From: an uncultured Saprospiraceae bacterium | GTDB taxonomy: Bacteria > Bacteroidota > Bacteroidia > Chitinophagales > Saprospiraceae | DNA: 35,493 bases | Assembly: GCA_938022165.1 (NCBI GenBank) | Contig: CALIEI010000167.1 | Location: forward strand, 1 to 35,493 | Direction: 5' to 3' | Shown: positions 27,765-35,185 of the stretch, one piece after another | How the letters are laid out: every line of letters starts with the position of its first letter | Position numbering within the stretch: position 1 is the stretch's first letter | Notes under the pieces: generated by a model | Seen by the model: the letters and a program-made list of their open reading frames with translations, nothing else | What the model was told of the DNA's origin: nothing | Databases searched by the model: none | Translations under genes and position numbers: made by a program

Positions 27765-29045
27765 ATGCTAGAACTTAGTTTCATAAAGGAAAATAAAGAC
27801 AAAGTATTAGAAGGTTTGGAAAGGAGGTGCTATCCTGCGGAAACTACCCAGATTATTGACCAAATTCTCGATTTAAACGAGCAAAGGAAGTCTTTACAGG
27901 CTTTTGTAGATGTTAAAAAATCAGAAATCAATAAGCTTTCTGGGCAAATTGGCCAATTATTCAAATCTGGCGAAGCAGATAAGGCAAATGCACTAAAAGA
28001 GGATGTTGCTAAGGTAAAAGAGGAGATTGGAGGTAAAGAAAGCCAACTATCAGAGACCTCAGAGCAGTTAACCCTATTATTATATAAGATACCTAATGTT
28101 CCCCACCCTTCAGTAGTGAAGGGGCAATCAGATGAGGATAATGAAGTACATATACCGCATAAAGGAGATTTGCCCGTTTTAGGCGAAGATGCTAAGCCTC
28201 ACTGGGAACTGGCTAAGCAATACAATCTTTTCGACTTAGAGTTGGGTGTGAAAATTACGGGTGCAGGTTTCCCCTTATATAGAGGCAAAGGCGCAAAATT
28301 GGAGCGCGCATTGATCAACTATTTCCTAGACGAAGCGAGTAAGAGAGGCTATGAAGAAATCATTCCACCCTTATTAGTGAATGAGGCTAGTGGTATAGGT
28401 ACCGGTTCGCTTCCGGACAAGGAAGGACAAATGTACTATGTAGAAAAAGATGACCTCTACCTCATCCCTACAGCAGAAGTTCCAGTCACCAATATATATA
28501 GAGGAGACATCTTGGATGAAGCGCAGCTACCTATCAAGCTTACTGGATATACGCCTTGCTTTAGACGAGAGGCTGGATCATACGGAGCGCATGTAAGGGG
28601 ACTCAATCGTGTACACCAATTCAACAAGGTGGAGATCGTTCGATTTGAAAAACCAGAAAACTCATACGCCGCGCTAGAAGAAATGCTCAAGCATGTGACT
28701 GACCTACTTGAAGCACTGGGGCTACCATTCCGAGTATTGAGATTGTGTGGTGGAGATTTGACCTTTGCGTCTGCACTGACTTATGATTTTGAAGTCTATT
28801 CTGCTGCTCAAAAAAGGTGGTTAGAAGTGAGCTCTGTATCTAACTTTGAGACTTTTCAAAGTAATCGTATGAAAACACGCTATAAGGATGCCAATAAGAA
28901 AAAACAGCTCGTGCATACACTCAATGGATCCGCACTTGCATTGGCACGAATTGTGGCCTGTATATTAGAAAACAATCAAACTGCGGAGGGAATAACAGTC
29001 CCAGAAGTACTGAGGCCCTATACAAAGTTTGACATTATTGATTAA
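27765..29045 (+). CDS. serS: seryl-tRNA synthetase
   Basis: This class II aminoacyl-tRNA synthetase charges tRNA-Ser in the cytoplasm. The 426 residues begin with the long antiparallel coiled-coil arm that grips tRNA-Ser (about 30-105). The catalytic domain shows TGSLPDKEGQMYYVE, LIPTAEVPVTNIYRG (233-247), motif 2 PCFRREAGSYGAHVRGLNRV (264-283), DLTFASALTYDFEVYS, and motif 3 NGSALALARIVACILEN (387-403). The length and order match the bacterial enzyme. An exact -7 box precedes it, and a long imperfect hairpin follows its stop. The neighbours (rho, a metallopeptidase) are not functionally linked. Confidence 0.96.
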   Translation: MLELSFIKENKDKVLEGLERRCYPAETTQIIDQILDLNEQRKSLQAFVDVKKSEINKLSGQIGQLFKSGEADKANALKEDVAKVKEEIGGKESQLSETSEQLTLLLYKIPNVPHPSVVKGQSDEDNEVHIPHKGDLPVLGEDAKPHWELAKQYNLFDLELGVKITGAGFPLYRGKGAKLERALINYFLDEASKRGYEEIIPPLLVNEASGIGTGSLPDKEGQMYYVEKDDLYLIPTAEVPVTNIYRGDILDEAQLPIKLTGYTPCFRREAGSYGAHVRGLNRVHQFNKVEIVRFEKPENSYAALEEMLKHVTDLLEALGLPFRVLRLCGGDLTFASALTYDFEVYSAAQKRWLEVSSVSNFETFQSNRMKTRYKDANKKKQLVHTLNGSALALARIVACILENNQTAEGITVPEVLRPYTKFDIID

Positions 29046-29052
29046 CAAAATT

Positions 29053-29126
29053 GAGTCCGCTCCGAAAACTCACGAAACCACAAAATGACTCTTTTTTTGT
29101 ATTTCGCTAGTTTCCGAAGTGAACTC
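29053..29126 (+). terminator. long imperfect hairpin after serS, probable terminator
   Basis: GAGTCCGCTCCGAAAACT pairs, with one G:U and three A:C mismatches, with AGTTTCCGAAGTGAACTC. CGAAA-TTTCG and ACAAAA-TTTTTGT pair inside, and a T7 run lies within the loop side. The stop of serS is 8 bases upstream. Confidence 0.5.
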
Positions 29127-29223
29127 ATGGTTTTAACATAATATTATATAATTTCTCTAAAACCTAAAGTGACAGATAAAGCGTTTATATAGTCATAATA
29201 TAGAATACAAAATATAATTAAAC

Positions 29224-29922
29224 ATGGGAGGATATATTGGATATATGGTGATTGCTGGAGTTACATCCTTGATCGGGATGTTCATTAGCAATCGACTCAA
29301 AAGTAAATTTAATCACTACAGTCAGATCCCACTACAAAGTGGTCTATCTGGTAAGGAAGTAGCAGAAAAAATGTTGGAGCATTATGGCATCCATGACGTC
29401 AAGGTCGTACCAGCAAAAGGTATGCTCACGGATCATTATAATCCGCAGACCAAGACTATCGCACTGAGCGAACCAGTATACAATGCGAGGAGTATAGCAG
29501 CGGCGGCAGTAGCAGCACATGAGTGTGGACACGCTATACAGCATGACACATCGTATGCTTGGCTTTCGATGAGATCTGCCATAGTACCTATAGTAAGTTT
29601 CTCTTCCAAAGCACAACAGTTTTTATTGATGGCTGCTTTTGGTATGATGGGAGCAGGTATTTCGAATAGCCCGATAGTGATGATGTTGACCATAGCGGTA
29701 TTCGGTGTGACGGCACTGTTTAGTTTCATCACTTTACCAGTAGAGTTCGATGCAAGTAATAGAGCGATGGCATGGTTGGACGAGACCGGTATAGCTACGG
29801 GTACTGATTATGACGGTGCTAAGGATGCATTGTGGTGGGCAGCTATGACTTATGTATCAGCAGCACTAGGCGCATTGATTTACTTCTTATACTTTGTACT
29901 TAGATTTGCTTCTAGCGATTAA
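29224..29922 (+). CDS. yugP: zinc metallopeptidase, YugP (Zn_protease_2) family, membrane-bound
   Basis: This 232-residue protein has an N-terminal transmembrane segment (about 3-22), a catalytic region with HECGHAIQH (99-107, the HExxH-type site with a Cys in the third position) and EFDAS with Glu174 as the likely third zinc ligand, and at least three further hydrophobic segments (about 118-135, 137-172, 208-228). This is the neutral zinc metallopeptidase family of Bacillus YugP. It acts in or at the inner membrane, with unknown substrate. The MLTDHYNPQTKTIALSEPVY stretch preceding HECGH is a strong family mark. A terminator follows, then GC-rich island C. Confidence 0.92.
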   Translation: MGGYIGYMVIAGVTSLIGMFISNRLKSKFNHYSQIPLQSGLSGKEVAEKMLEHYGIHDVKVVPAKGMLTDHYNPQTKTIALSEPVYNARSIAAAAVAAHECGHAIQHDTSYAWLSMRSAIVPIVSFSSKAQQFLLMAAFGMMGAGISNSPIVMMLTIAVFGVTALFSFITLPVEFDASNRAMAWLDETGIATGTDYDGAKDALWWAAMTYVSAALGALIYFLYFVLRFASSD

Positions 29923-29948
29923 TAGCTAAGATCAATCAAAAAATATTT

Positions 29949-29987
29949 AGGGCGATTCTTCTATGATGAAGGATCGCTCTTTTTTTA
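29949..29987 (+). terminator. intrinsic terminator after yugP
   Basis: AGGGCGATTCTTC and GAAGGATCGCTCT pair over 13 positions (two G:U), followed by T7. It is 26 bases after the yugP stop. Confidence 0.85.
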
Positions 29988-30013
29988 TATCTATGATCTT
30001 TTTTTTTAAAAAA

Positions 30014-30226
30014 CGAGGGGCTGTCACCGAGCTTGTGGTGGCTCTAGCATCCAGCCCAAAAAAACCACAAGCTCGCTGCCGGGTCATCCGCTCGTACGCC
30101 TAGACTGCTGAGCCTGTGGCCTATAGTCGCAGCTAGTCTCTCCCTGAGAGCCTTCACTGCCTCCTTAGTCCACTAGACACAGCAGTCTACTTGTCCCGCT
30201 TCTACCCCTCAGCCAAAAAAATCAGC
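30014..30226. repeat. GC-rich hairpin island C
   Basis: About 210 GC-rich bases follow the yugP terminator, upstream of the PIN-like gene. A perfect 12-base inverted repeat CGAGCTTGTGGT / ACCACAAGCTCG (30028-30039, 30064-30075) encloses a GGCT/AGCC stem and CCAGCCCAAAAAAA. A second 10-base pair TAGACTGCTG / CAGCAGTCTA (30101-30110, 30180-30189) encloses CTCTC-CCT-GAGAG (30138-30150). It ends CAGCCAAAAAAA, the reverse of the poly-T/GGCTG edge of island A. It shares AGCGGATGAC (minus strand, 30092-30083) with island B. It does not match any RNA family I know. Confidence 0.6.
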
Positions 30227-30296
30227 CAATACTTAGGTCACCATTAATAAAAAGTAGCCCTTGATAAAAAATCAAAATGCTAGTAGTCCAAATGCT

Positions 30297-30325
30297 TTGT
30301 TATATGACAAAAAAAACTAATTTTG
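30297..30325 (+). promoter_or_regulatory. promoter of the PIN-like gene, exact Bacteroidota consensus
   Basis: TTG (30297-30299), then an 18-base spacer, then TAATTTTG (30318-30325), an exact TAnnTTTG. It lies 72 bases before the ATG and downstream of island C, so island C is probably not in this gene's leader. Confidence 0.65.
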
Positions 30326-30397
30326 CCATCCCCATCAACTACACATTTTCTTATCCCTGCACCGAAGAAAATTTTTTAACCTAATAAGCGAACACGG

Positions 30398-31150
30398 ATG
30401 TACAATCATAATAAAATACGATACGTATTTATTTCTTATGAAGACCTCAAAGACATCAAATTCAAAAAGCTTGAAAAAGTTTGTGATAAGATTTACATCC
30501 TAATTAATGAAGGAATTGAAAACCTCCCCTTCAAACTGGTTCAGCGACTACAGAAACTTGGTAAAAATGTAAAATGGATGCAAATCTCTGAAAAGGAAGA
30601 AGCACTATCCCTTTCTATGGCATTCCTACTAGGTCAGATGCATGCAAAAATAAGTAAGGATGTCGAGTTTGCTATTCTATCTAATGATAGACAATATGAT
30701 AGTATCGTCAGCTACCTTAACAACATCGGTCGTGAATGCATCCGGGTAAAAAATAAAAAGAAAAACATTGCCGACTTCACAAACGGAGAATCTTTCAACC
30801 ATAAAGAAGAAATTGCAGAGTCAATAGAAGAAGACACTATTGAAATAGATCTTCAAGACAGCATCAATATTCAAGAGCCTAGACCCAACTTCAATATGGG
30901 TAACACCGCGCTTGATATGCTAGCCAACGGCAAAGAAGCTGCCAAAGGAGTGAAGGTAGCCGCCAATGAAACCATCAAGCGGCTTATAAGATCTGGCAAC
31001 AGACCCTCCGAACTGAGTTTGCTCAAAAGCTACATCAGCTTGCACAATCAAAACGAAGCCGTTGATGAAAACATCGAAGATATCATCAAGCATCTTGCGA
31101 GCACAAATGAGATAGAGATTCGTGAGGATGAAGTTATTTATAATTTTTAG
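30398..31150 (+). CDS. PIN-like domain protein (PIN_7 type), possible ribonuclease
   Basis: The first 120 of 250 residues look like a PIN-like domain of the Bacteroidota PIN_7 type: YVFISYEDLKDIKFKKLEKV, IYILINEGIENLPFKLVQRL, KNVKWMQI, then ALSLSMAFLLGQMHAK and EFAILSNDRQYDSIVSYLN, where the Asp of SNDRQYD would be a metal ligand. The N-terminal acid is displaced (YEDL), so catalytic competence is uncertain. A linker (about 140-195) is acidic, and the C-terminal part (about 195-250) is a helical segment unlike the PIN fold, ending in IREDEVIYNF. No antitoxin gene is adjacent. It has its own promoter and is flanked by two GC-rich islands. Confidence 0.68.
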   Translation: MYNHNKIRYVFISYEDLKDIKFKKLEKVCDKIYILINEGIENLPFKLVQRLQKLGKNVKWMQISEKEEALSLSMAFLLGQMHAKISKDVEFAILSNDRQYDSIVSYLNNIGRECIRVKNKKKNIADFTNGESFNHKEEIAESIEEDTIEIDLQDSINIQEPRPNFNMGNTALDMLANGKEAAKGVKVAANETIKRLIRSGNRPSELSLLKSYISLHNQNEAVDENIEDIIKHLASTNEIEIREDEVIYNF

Positions 31151-31686
31151 TTGTTCTGAATGAAGCCATTAGCTTCACTTTAGTACCCATTCTCATATCA
31201 TTATGTTTGAGGCTATTTCTGCCTGCTTACTGTATTTCCCAGTATCAAATCTCCACACAGATAAATGTGAGTTCTAAATCGTAAGTTACTTCTACCCTAT
31301 TTTTTCAATATCAAACCGTCTGCGATAGCATCCATAGTGCGCTTTATTTCTCATTACCCATTTTTACCGGGCAATGATAGTAAGGGCTGCGCCGATAGAA
31401 GCAGGTGCGCGACCAAGCTTGTAGCCAAGCAGGCACGGAAACGAAAGTGGACCCCTGCATAGCATGGTCCTACTGAATCTTGCTTTTTCAGCAAGCTTCG
31501 GTAGGAGCCCGCCAGACAATCAAAATAATAGACTTATACCAATCTAACATGGCCATTCTTGATTCTAAAATTTGGAAAATTGACGGATTTTCATATATTC
31601 TAACTAATGATTGCTATTTTATTGCATTTGTAGGTAAATGGAATAATGATAGATCGCTATATTAGCAACACAATACAAAGTGAATT
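31151..31686. other. long intergenic region upstream of frr, with hairpins
   Basis: No gene is visible in 536 bases. TGAAGC-CATTA-GCTTCA (31161-31177) directly follows the PIN-like stop and could be its terminator, though no T run follows. The stretch 31180-31350 is AT-rich with nothing I recognise. GC-rich island D occupies 31351-31520. The last 165 bases before frr are AT-rich and have only an imperfect -7 match (TGCATTTG). Confidence 0.5.
31351..31520. repeat. GC-rich hairpin island D
   Basis: It starts with the TCATTACCC/GGGCAATGA stem (31351-31377, one mismatch), then runs GC-rich, for example GGCTGCGCCG and GGTGCGCGACC. It holds a strong 17-pair hairpin with a TTTTC loop (31468-31506; one T:G pair and one mismatch). 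GCATAGCATG (31457-31466) is shared with island B (12004-12013). No poly-A or poly-T edge is obvious here. Confidence 0.5.
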
Positions 31687-32250
31687 ATGGAATTAAATTT
31701 AGAAGACTTAATTAAACAAGAGAACGCTTCGATGCGTGATACGATGGATCACCTGAGAAAGGAGTTGACAAAAATCCGTGCTGGTAAAGCTAGTCCAAGC
31801 ATGTTAGACGGGATCATGGTAGACTACTATGACGCACCTACCCCGCTATCGCAAGTGGCTAACCTAAGCGCGCCGGATGCAAAAACGATTGCTATCCAAC
31901 CCTGGGAAAAAAGTATGCTAGCCAATATAGAACAGGCCATATTCAAAGCCAATCTAGGATTGACGCCGATGAATGATGGAGAGTTTGTGCGTATCACTAT
32001 ACCGCCATTGACGGAAGAGCGCCGTAAGGATCTGGTAAAACAGGTAAGCGCTGCCGGAGAAGATACTAAAGTATCACTTCGTAAGGCTCGTCAAAAAATG
32101 ATGGACGCTGTCAAAAAAGAAGTCAAAAATGGCTACCCAGAAGATGAAGGAAAAAAGAAAGAAAGTATGATACAAGGTATGCTTAAAAAGTACACCGCAG
32201 AGGTAGATGCCTTGACCGAAAGTAAAGAGAAAGACATCATGACCGTGTAG
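31687..32250 (+). CDS. frr: ribosome recycling factor
   Basis: RRF, with EF-G, splits ribosomes from mRNA after termination. The 187 residues match the full bacterial length. Family marks are HLRKELTKIRAGKASPSMLDGI (about 22-43), the domain II segment APTPLSQVANLSAPDAKTI, LTPMNDGEFVRITIPPLTEERRKDL, and the helical VSLRKARQKMMDAVKK. The usual upstream partner pyrH is absent from this window, so frr stands as a single gene with its own terminator. Confidence 0.96.
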   Translation: MELNLEDLIKQENASMRDTMDHLRKELTKIRAGKASPSMLDGIMVDYYDAPTPLSQVANLSAPDAKTIAIQPWEKSMLANIEQAIFKANLGLTPMNDGEFVRITIPPLTEERRKDLVKQVSAAGEDTKVSLRKARQKMMDAVKKEVKNGYPEDEGKKKESMIQGMLKKYTAEVDALTESKEKDIMTV

Positions 32251-32285
32251 AACCTGGATTGCTAATCCCGATAAATCCCAAAACG

Positions 32286-32324
32286 AAACGCAACAAAGTG
32301 CCTTGGCATCTTGTTGCGTTTTTT
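32286..32324 (+). terminator. intrinsic terminator after frr
   Basis: AAACGCAACA and TGTTGCGTTT form the outer stem, with GTGCC/GGCAT inside and TTTT following. It lies 36 bases after the frr stop. Confidence 0.88.
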
Positions 32325-32384
32325 ACAATAACAATGGTTCGCTAATAAATCAGAAATTGCTGAACTGCTCATAATATAATAGAT

Positions 32385-32741
32385 ATGAATAAATTAAGCC
32401 CAGAAGAAGAGTACGTCATCCTACAAAAAGGAACCGAACGACCGAATACAGGTCAGTATAATAAGCACTACGAAGATGGTGTATATTCTTGTAAGCAATG
32501 CGATACTCCACTTTATAAATCTGATCACAAGTTTGACTCGGGTTGCGGGTGGCCTAGTTTTGATGACGAGATCGAGGGCGCCGTGGAGCAGCTTCCTGAC
32601 GCAGATGGTAGAAGGGTAGAAATCGTATGCGCCAAGTGCAAAGGACACCTTGGTCATGTATTCAAAGGAGAGCGCTTCACGCCCAAAAATTTGCGTCATT
32701 GTGTGAATTCTATTTCGCTCAACTTCACTCCTAAGCAGTGA
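32385..32741 (+). CDS. msrB: peptide-methionine (R)-S-oxide reductase MsrB
   Basis: MsrB repairs the R-form of oxidised methionine. The 118 residues are a standalone MsrB. Structural zinc is held by C36/C39 (SCKQC) and C82/C85 (CAKC). GCGWPSFD (53-60) carries Cys54, a likely resolving Cys, and [12 protein letters not shown] (103-114) carries the catalytic Cys106. The stop overlaps the GTG start of the MOSC gene (GTGA), so the two are translationally coupled. No signal peptide is present, so it is cytoplasmic. Confidence 0.95.
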   Translation: MNKLSPEEEYVILQKGTERPNTGQYNKHYEDGVYSCKQCDTPLYKSDHKFDSGCGWPSFDDEIEGAVEQLPDADGRRVEIVCAKCKGHLGHVFKGERFTPKNLRHCVNSISLNFTPKQ

Positions 32742-33229
32742 TCTTAAACTATAGAAAAGTGTTAGACACCTTACCTCAAATCGGTGAACTCAGCTGGATC
32801 GGCCTGCGTCCAGCAAAGATGGAAAAGCTGCAAGCTGTCTCGAGCGCTGAAGTGAATATCAAAAATGGATTGACCGGCGATCGCTACAAATCTAGTGGCA
32901 AGCGCATGGTAACTTTAATACAAGAAGAGCATCTTGACGCTGTAGCAAGTCTCCTCGGGAAAACGGGCAGTATAGACCCGCTTGACACCCGAAGAAATCT
33001 GGTCGTCAAAGGCATCAATCTTTTGGCCTTGAAGGGTAAACAATTTAAAATCGGAAACGAAGTCATCTTGGAATACACTGGACCTTGTCATCCCTGTACT
33101 CGCATGGAGGAAACACTAGGCCCCGGCGGCCTGAATGCGATGCGTGGGCATGGCGGGATATGCACGAGGGTGATTCAAGGAGGGACGATTAGTGTTGGGG
33201 ATAATATAATTATGAATGATAAATTATAA
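32738..33229 (+). CDS. MOSC-domain protein
   Basis: MOSC domains bind sulfur or molybdenum-cofactor related groups; single-domain proteins of this type are associated with detoxification or sulfur transfer. The 163 residues include [34 protein letters not shown], a Cys-containing [13 protein letters not shown]-like segment ([19 protein letters not shown]) and [18 protein letters not shown], the typical MOSC end with its Cys. Translation starts with GTG four bases before the msrB stop ends, hence coupled expression with a methionine-sulfoxide repair enzyme. The specific substrate is unknown. Confidence 0.88.
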   Translation: MILNYRKVLDTLPQIGELSWIGLRPAKMEKLQAVSSAEVNIKNGLTGDRYKSSGKRMVTLIQEEHLDAVASLLGKTGSIDPLDTRRNLVVKGINLLALKGKQFKIGNEVILEYTGPCHPCTRMEETLGPGGLNAMRGHGGICTRVIQGGTISVGDNIIMNDKL

Positions 33230-33291
33230 ATGCAGTGTTGTCTTGATTGAATTATGAATGATGAATGATGAATGCGACGCTCTCGTATTCT

Positions 33292-33348
33292 GGTTCACGC
33301 AGAGGACACAGAGACTCAGCTGACTCGTACCACGCAGAGGACGCAGAG
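33292..33348 (+). repeat. 57-base ACGCAGAG-type repeat, copy 1
   Basis: It matches 33504-33560 with one mismatch (cgcagagg versus cgcaaagg). A decayed third copy lies at about 33758-33813. The word set CACGCAGAGGAC / CAGAGACTC recalls a repeat type seen in several phyla, in which each copy carries ACGCAGAG or CTTTGCGT words; this comparison is from memory. Confidence 0.75.
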
Positions 33349-33445
33349 CTTTTCTAGCGTGCACCTAACTCTAAGAAAACTCCTACCCTACTCTTCAAGT
33401 ATAATTAGCTTTGCGATCTTTGCGTGTTTTTATCTTCGCGTCCTT

Positions 33446-33507
33446 TGCGTGAATCGAACACCTTATAGAAGTTATACATTTTAAACTACTGTGCCGAGCT
33501 CTGGGTT
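33446..33507 (+). repeat. 62-base direct repeat, copy 1
   Basis: It starts TGCGTGAATCGAACACC and ends GAGCTCTGGGTT. It recurs at 33700-33761 with two mismatches, 254 bases further on. Confidence 0.8.
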
Positions 33508-33560
33508 CACGCAGAGGACACAGAGACTCAGCTGACTCGTACCACGCAAAGGACGCAGAG
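33504..33560 (+). repeat. 57-base ACGCAGAG-type repeat, copy 2
   Basis: Second copy of the 33292-33348 element, with one mismatch. It overlaps by four bases the end of the 62-base repeat at 33446-33507, so the two units are joined here. Confidence 0.75.
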
Positions 33561-33579
33561 GCATTCAAAGCTATTAGCA

Positions 33580-33652
33580 ATTAGACGTTAGCCTTTAGCC
33601 AAATATTCAAAGAATTTCGATTTATCTTTTATAGCACGGAACACGGCAACAA
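33580..33652 (-). repeat. third copy of the 87-base hairpin repeat, inverted
   Basis: Read on the minus strand it has GTTCCGTGCTAT, then CGAA...CTTTGAATATTTG and CTAAAGGCTA, which track copy 2 at 15056-15107 (GTTCCGTGCTAT, CTTTGAATATTTG, CTAAAAGCTA) in the same order and spacing. It is more diverged than the first two copies are from one another over the hairpin. Confidence 0.65.
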
Positions 33653-33663
33653 AGTCATTTATA

Positions 33664-33687
33664 ATTTATAATTCACCATTTATAATT
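33664..33687 (-). repeat. 24-base AT-rich dispersed repeat, copy 3
   Basis: Exact reverse complement of 14896-14919. On the minus strand it precedes the inverted hairpin repeat, as at the clpB locus. Confidence 0.75.
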
Positions 33688-33699
33688 TCTTACGTTCTC

Positions 33700-33761
33700 T
33701 GCGTGAAACGAACACCTTATAGAGGTTATACATTTTAAACTACTGTGCCGAGCTCTGGGTT
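33700..33761 (+). repeat. 62-base direct repeat, copy 2
   Basis: Second copy of 33446-33507 with two mismatches. It is followed at 33758-33813 by a decayed copy of the 57-base element, so the junction of the two units is duplicated as one 254-base step. Confidence 0.8.
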
Positions 33762-33849
33762 CTCGCAAAGTGCGCAAAGACTATGCTCTATAGTGCCACG
33801 CAAAGGACGCAAAGCATCACTATCGTGCACTTTGACTGAATAGAAAAAT

Positions 33850-35130
33850 CTACGATTTTTTATTCTTAACATTGGTTACAAAATAAAAAAGACTAATGAG
33901 TGCAATCACCCCTGCAATCGAATAAGCCAATATAGAAGGTAGAGTTAAAGCTTGGATTAAAATAAATGTCAACACAAACAATCCAGCTAATCGAATAAGC
34001 TCAAATATCAATAACCAATTGGCTGTCTTCTCGAACATGAAGCCAAAGCCAATCGTCGTCATCACTATCCACAGTGCATAAAAAATTCGGAAGCTCATGT
34101 TTAAATCTTCTTGGATAAAAAAGAACAGCGGAACCAATCCCAACAACAAAAAAAAGTGCGCTAAGACATACCAAGATCTAGCTGGCAAGAATGGGGTTTG
34201 ATATTTTTCATAATCTCCTTCAGGCATTGTGGGTGCCATATAACCTCCCATATAGTCCGGTTGCCAGCCTGGTTTTTTAAATAATATTTTGATGGTGTCT
34301 TTTATACTTCGCGACTTGCTAGTGGTTTTGAGCAGATAGATATAGTGTGAAAAATTGGCGTAGATCGGATTCCAAGATCTAAGCGGTGTGGTAATCCCGT
34401 AGGTGGGCCTCTCCTCTTCCTCTTTAAATGTTCCAAACATCCGATCCCAGGTAATGAAAACGCCTGCAAAATTTTTATCGATGTATTTTGGGTTACGTCC
34501 ATGATGAACGCGATGATGAGAAGGTGTATTCATTAACCACTCAAACCATCCGGGCAATTTATTGATATGCTCCGTGTGTATCCAAAATTGATAGAGCAGA
34601 TTGAGCCCTCCCACTAAAAGCAACATCTTGGGATCAAATCCCATTAGAGCCATAGGTAAGAAAAATGGGAAGCCCCAGATAAACCCTGTGGACGTCTGCC
34701 GCAAAGCTACTGAGAGATTATAATCTTCAGACTGATGATGTACAACATGCCCTCCCCAAAAAAGATTGACCGTATGTGCTAATCGATGCTCCCAGTAGTA
34801 AGCTATATCGTACAAGATGAAAAGGGCAATAAAAGTCCAAGCATTATTAGGGAGATGATACAGGGCGATGCTGTCATAAATAGCAGCATAGATACCGATC
34901 TTGATAACTTTGAAAAATACACCTGTGGTCTGCTGCACTGTGCCAGTGCTGATATTGGTGATAGCATCAGAAAGTCGATAGGTTCTATTACCACTGATGG
35001 CTTCATAGACCAATTCTAAAGCCATAAGGCCAAAATACATAGGGATCGCTAAGACTGTGATGGCAATCATAATGGTAAGATAAGAAAATGGGTAAAGATT
35101 CTTGCTGAGAATAGAGGCAAACTTAAGCAT
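33850..35130 (-). CDS. sterol desaturase / fatty acid hydroxylase family membrane protein
   Basis: This family uses a histidine-rich di-iron centre to hydroxylate or desaturate lipids in the membrane. The 426 residues hold the three His boxes HRLAH (115-119), HVVHH (128-132) and HHRVHH (205-210), plus WIHTEH (183-188), and at least six hydrophobic segments (about 18-40, 98-112, 150-180, 327-345, 352-370, 380-420). The length and the long hydrophobic C-terminal half, with WYVLAHFFLLLGLVPLFFF, recall alkylglycerol-monooxygenase-like members rather than a short hydroxylase. It is divergent from the TonB-dependent receptor, with only 55 bases between starts. The lipid substrate is unknown. Confidence 0.9.
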   Translation of the reverse strand: MLKFASILSKNLYPFSYLTIMIAITVLAIPMYFGLMALELVYEAISGNRTYRLSDAITNISTGTVQQTTGVFFKVIKIGIYAAIYDSIALYHLPNNAWTFIALFILYDIAYYWEHRLAHTVNLFWGGHVVHHQSEDYNLSVALRQTSTGFIWGFPFFLPMALMGFDPKMLLLVGGLNLLYQFWIHTEHINKLPGWFEWLMNTPSHHRVHHGRNPKYIDKNFAGVFITWDRMFGTFKEEEERPTYGITTPLRSWNPIYANFSHYIYLLKTTSKSRSIKDTIKILFKKPGWQPDYMGGYMAPTMPEGDYEKYQTPFLPARSWYVLAHFFLLLGLVPLFFFIQEDLNMSFRIFYALWIVMTTIGFGFMFEKTANWLLIFELIRLAGLFVLTFILIQALTLPSILAYSIAGVIALISLFYFVTNVKNKKS

Positions 35131-35185
35131 ATACTATTCATGAGTACAATTCTAAACTGACAGAAAAAATTTCTATCTTTAGTAT

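Noticed and set aside
30014-30226. tRNA, SRP RNA or 6S RNA in island C
   Set aside because: No T-loop GGTTCGA-type sequence, no SRP tetraloop domain and no 6S-like open bulge could be found; the hairpins do not fit any of these.
33272-33484. Reading frame of 70 codons in the repeat field
   Set aside because: It is composed of the ACGCAGAG and CTTTGCGT repeats themselves and would be disrupted by the decay of the third copy.
33230-33849. CRISPR array in the repeat field
   Set aside because: Repeats are few, unequal in length (57 and 62 bases) and without regular spacers or adjacent cas genes.
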